A DNA stretch of 14,779 nt from GCA-002841655 sp964446775. GTDB taxonomy: Bacteria > Patescibacteriota > Patescibacteriia > Patescibacteriales > UBA12465. A model generated the notes under the pieces. It searched no databases, was not told where the DNA came from, and worked only from the letters and a program-made list of their open reading frames with translations. Made by a program: the position numbers and the translations under genes. Within the stretch, counting starts at the first letter, position 1. Each line of letters starts with the position of its first letter. This document shows positions 13,145 to 14,779 of the stretch, in pieces. The DNA is taken from the NCBI GenBank assembly GCA_964446775.1, contig CAYURA010000020.1, forward strand, positions 1 through 14,779. The letters are read 5' to 3'.

Positions 13145-14659
13145 ATGGAGGAAAATAAAAATGAACCAATATCAGAAAGAAATGAGCGTTTAAAGAAATT
13201 AAAGACTCTAAAAGAGGTTGGTCTTAATCCGTATCCAGCCACTTCTAAGAGAAGTCATAAGATTATTGAAGTAATTAATAATTTTGATGCTAATTTAAAC
13301 AATCAAACAGAATTAATCTTAGCAGGAAGAATTAGACGTTTAAGGAATCATGGCAATCTTAGTTTTGTTGATTTAGAAGATGTTTCAGGTAGTCTACAAT
13401 TAGCCTTTTCAAAGAAAGAATTGGGGGCAGAAAAGTATAAACTATTTGTGAAGTTAATTGATAGCGCTGATTTTATTGAAACAAAAGGTCAGCTTTTTTT
13501 AAGTAATCAAGGAGCTAAGACTTTAATGGTGTCTGATTGGAAAATATTAAGTAAAGCTATTGCTCCAATCCCTGATGCTTGGTTTGGGCTTAAGGATGAA
13601 GATGAAAGATACCGTAAGCGTTATCTGGACCTATTATTAAATAAAGATCTAAGGGATATTTTTTTAAAAAAAGCCTTATTCTGGGAAGTAGTTCGAGATT
13701 TCATGAAAAAAAATGAATTTATAGCCGTAGAAACGCCAACGCTTGAGACTACCACTGGCGGGGCTGAAGCTAACCCATTTAAGACTCATCACGATGATTT
13801 CGATTTAGATGTCTATTTACGCATTTCAGTGGGAGAATTATGGCAAAAAAGATTAATGGCTGCTGGCTTTGAAAAAGTTTATGAAATTGGTCGGGTGTAT
13901 CGTAATGAGGGATCAAGCCCTGATCACCTCCAGGAATTTACTAATTTAGAACTATATTGGGCTTATGCAGATTACAATCAAGGGATGCAATTAACTCAAG
14001 AGTTGTTTCAAGAATTAGCAATTAAAGTTTTTGGCAAGACCCAATTTATTAGTCATGGTATGGAGTATGATTTAGCGGGTACTTGGCCTAAAATTGATTA
14101 TCAAACAGAAATATTCAATAAAACAGGGGTCGATGTACTCCAGGCTAACGAGCTGGAAATTAAAGCTAAACTTAAAGAATTAGGAGTTAAATACGAAGGA
14201 GATAATAGGGAAAGGTTAATGGATACTTTATGGAAATATTGCCGGAAAACAATAGCTGGCCCTGTCTTTTTGATTAACCATCCTAAGTTAGTATCGCCAC
14301 TGGCTAAAGCTAAGCTTGATAGGCCTGAATTAACTGAAAGATTCCAAGTAATTATAGCTGGTAGTGAAATGGGGAATGGTTTTTCTGAATTAAATGATCC
14401 AATTGATCAAAGAGAACGATTTGAATTACAACAAAAACTAATTGAAAAAGGCGATAAAGAAGCAATGATGCCTGATTGGGAATTTGTTGAAATGTTAGAA
14501 CATGGCATGCCCCCTACTTTTGGTTTTGGCTTTGGTGAGAGATTATTTGCTTTCATGTTTAATAAATCAGTTAGGGAGACAACATTATTTCCATTAATGA
14601 AGCCAAAAATATCACTGGAGAATGATAAGAAAGTAGTTAAAAATAAAAAAGAAGTTTAA
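13145..14659 (+). CDS. lysS: Lysyl-tRNA synthetase, class II
   Basis: LysRS attaches lysine to tRNA-Lys. The 504-residue protein has an N-terminal anticodon-binding OB domain (about 55-140) and RYRKRYLDLL (155-164). In the catalytic core, motif 1 lies around 173-200 and ends ETPTL. GGAEANPFKTHH (205-216) precedes motif 2, GRVYRNEG then HLQEFT (249-266). GSEMGNGFSELND (406-418) is a strong LysRS signature. Motif 3 reads GFGFGERLF (460-468), one residue shorter than the usual GLGIGIDRL. RISVGELWQKRL (226-237) also departs from the usual RIAPELYLKRL. These point to a divergent lineage form and not a broken gene, since the frame is intact and lysine-site residues are present. The ATG at 13145 is the only ATG before the conserved region. 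It ends in a Lys-rich tail. Confidence 0.93.
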   Translation: MEENKNEPISERNERLKKLKTLKEVGLNPYPATSKRSHKIIEVINNFDANLNNQTELILAGRIRRLRNHGNLSFVDLEDVSGSLQLAFSKKELGAEKYKLFVKLIDSADFIETKGQLFLSNQGAKTLMVSDWKILSKAIAPIPDAWFGLKDEDERYRKRYLDLLLNKDLRDIFLKKALFWEVVRDFMKKNEFIAVETPTLETTTGGAEANPFKTHHDDFDLDVYLRISVGELWQKRLMAAGFEKVYEIGRVYRNEGSSPDHLQEFTNLELYWAYADYNQGMQLTQELFQELAIKVFGKTQFISHGMEYDLAGTWPKIDYQTEIFNKTGVDVLQANELEIKAKLKELGVKYEGDNRERLMDTLWKYCRKTIAGPVFLINHPKLVSPLAKAKLDRPELTERFQVIIAGSEMGNGFSELNDPIDQRERFELQQKLIEKGDKEAMMPDWEFVEMLEHGMPPTFGFGFGERLFAFMFNKSVRETTLFPLMKPKISLENDKKVVKNKKEV

Positions 14660-14662
14660 TAT

Positions 14663-14677
14663 ATTTAGAGTCTAAAT
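14663..14677. repeat. Short inverted repeat between lysS and tRNA-Gln
   Basis: ATTTAGA-G-TCTAAAT is a perfect 7+1+7 inverted repeat three bases after the lysS stop; as RNA it gives a 6-bp stem with an AGT loop. No T-tract follows on the plus strand, so it is not a standard terminator. I see no convincing promoter for the tRNA in 14660-14706. Confidence 0.3.
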
Positions 14678-14706
14678 CGCATTAATTAAAAAAAATTAAA
14701 GATTAT

Positions 14707-14777
14707 TCGGGGATCGTCTAATGGTAGGACTCCAGGTTCTGGTCCTGGCTATCGGGGTTCGAATCCCTGTCCCCGAG
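14707..14777 (+). tRNA. tRNA-Gln (anticodon CTG)
   Basis: A full cloverleaf can be drawn. The acceptor TCGGGGA pairs with TCCCCGA, the D stem is GTC/GAC, and the anticodon stem CCAGG/CCTGG has loop TTCTGGT. The T stem is CGGGG/CCCTG (one G-T pair) with loop TTCGAAT. The anticodon CTG is at 14739-14741 and reads CAG (glutamine). Discriminator G at 14777 fits tRNA-Gln. The next bases are CA, so the CCA end is not encoded and must be added enzymatically. The window ends two bases later. Confidence 0.95.
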
Positions 14778-14779
14778 CA

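Noticed and set aside
13139..13147. Leaderless translation from the TATAAT before lysS
   Set aside because: Leaderless starts need about 6-7 bp between the -10 and the ATG; here there is none, so the predicted transcript would lack the start codon.
14681..14697. A/T-rich palindrome (TAATT...AATTA) before tRNA-Gln as a promoter or terminator
   Set aside because: It is only A and T with a poly-A centre; neither a proper -35/-10 pair nor a T-tract accompanies it.
1..14779. CRISPR array, defence system, toxin-antitoxin pair, transposon or prophage
   Set aside because: I saw no regularly spaced repeats, transposase, integrase, nuclease or toxin-like genes; the gene content is housekeeping and envelope functions.

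Overview
The window is low-G+C bacterial DNA, tightly packed with 15 protein genes and one tRNA gene, and has no insertion sequence, phage gene or CRISPR array. The standard bacterial code holds: TAA, TAG and TGA all end plausible full-length genes. The best guess for the organism is a member of the Candidate Phyla Radiation (Patescibacteria). That rests on an archaeal-type class I aldolase, a divergent LysRS, a PrmC with NLPY in place of NPPY, a conserved-looking hypothetical before rodA, and start codons without Shine-Dalgarno sites. It is inference, not proof.

Layout. A class I fructose-bisphosphate aldolase gene (96-1061, minus) is divergent from a plus-strand cluster. That cluster holds a membrane-anchored hypothetical, rodA, rplY (bL25) and a DUF3048/YerB-like gene (1128-4929), and ends at a strong intrinsic terminator lying inside the 3' end of the convergent prmC. 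The minus-strand block rpmE-prfA-prmC (7291 down to 4952) covers ribosomal protein bL31, release factor 1 and the methylase that modifies release factors. A structured intergenic region with back-to-back promoters (7292-7454) separates it from the plus-strand block 7455-12600. That block holds a Wzx-type flippase, a GT4 and a GT2 glycosyltransferase, a DUF192 protein and an O-antigen ligase/polymerase-like membrane protein, joined by overlaps of 4-14 nt or a 2-nt gap. The classic greA-lysS pair follows, and the window closes with tRNA-Gln(CTG).

How the genes work together. RodA makes peptidoglycan glycan strands for cell elongation. The 7455-12600 block looks like a small assembly line that builds a lipid-linked glycan, flips it across the membrane and polymerises or transfers it. 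The remaining genes serve translation, transcript rescue and central carbon metabolism.

I found no clearly new biological system. The most interesting signals are fine-scale: a strongly biased A(A/T)T-ATG start context without Shine-Dalgarno sites, repeated extended -10 promoters (one directly touching the lysS start codon), two overlapping divergent promoter pairs, a terminator embedded in an opposing coding sequence, and sequence departures in PrmC and LysRS.
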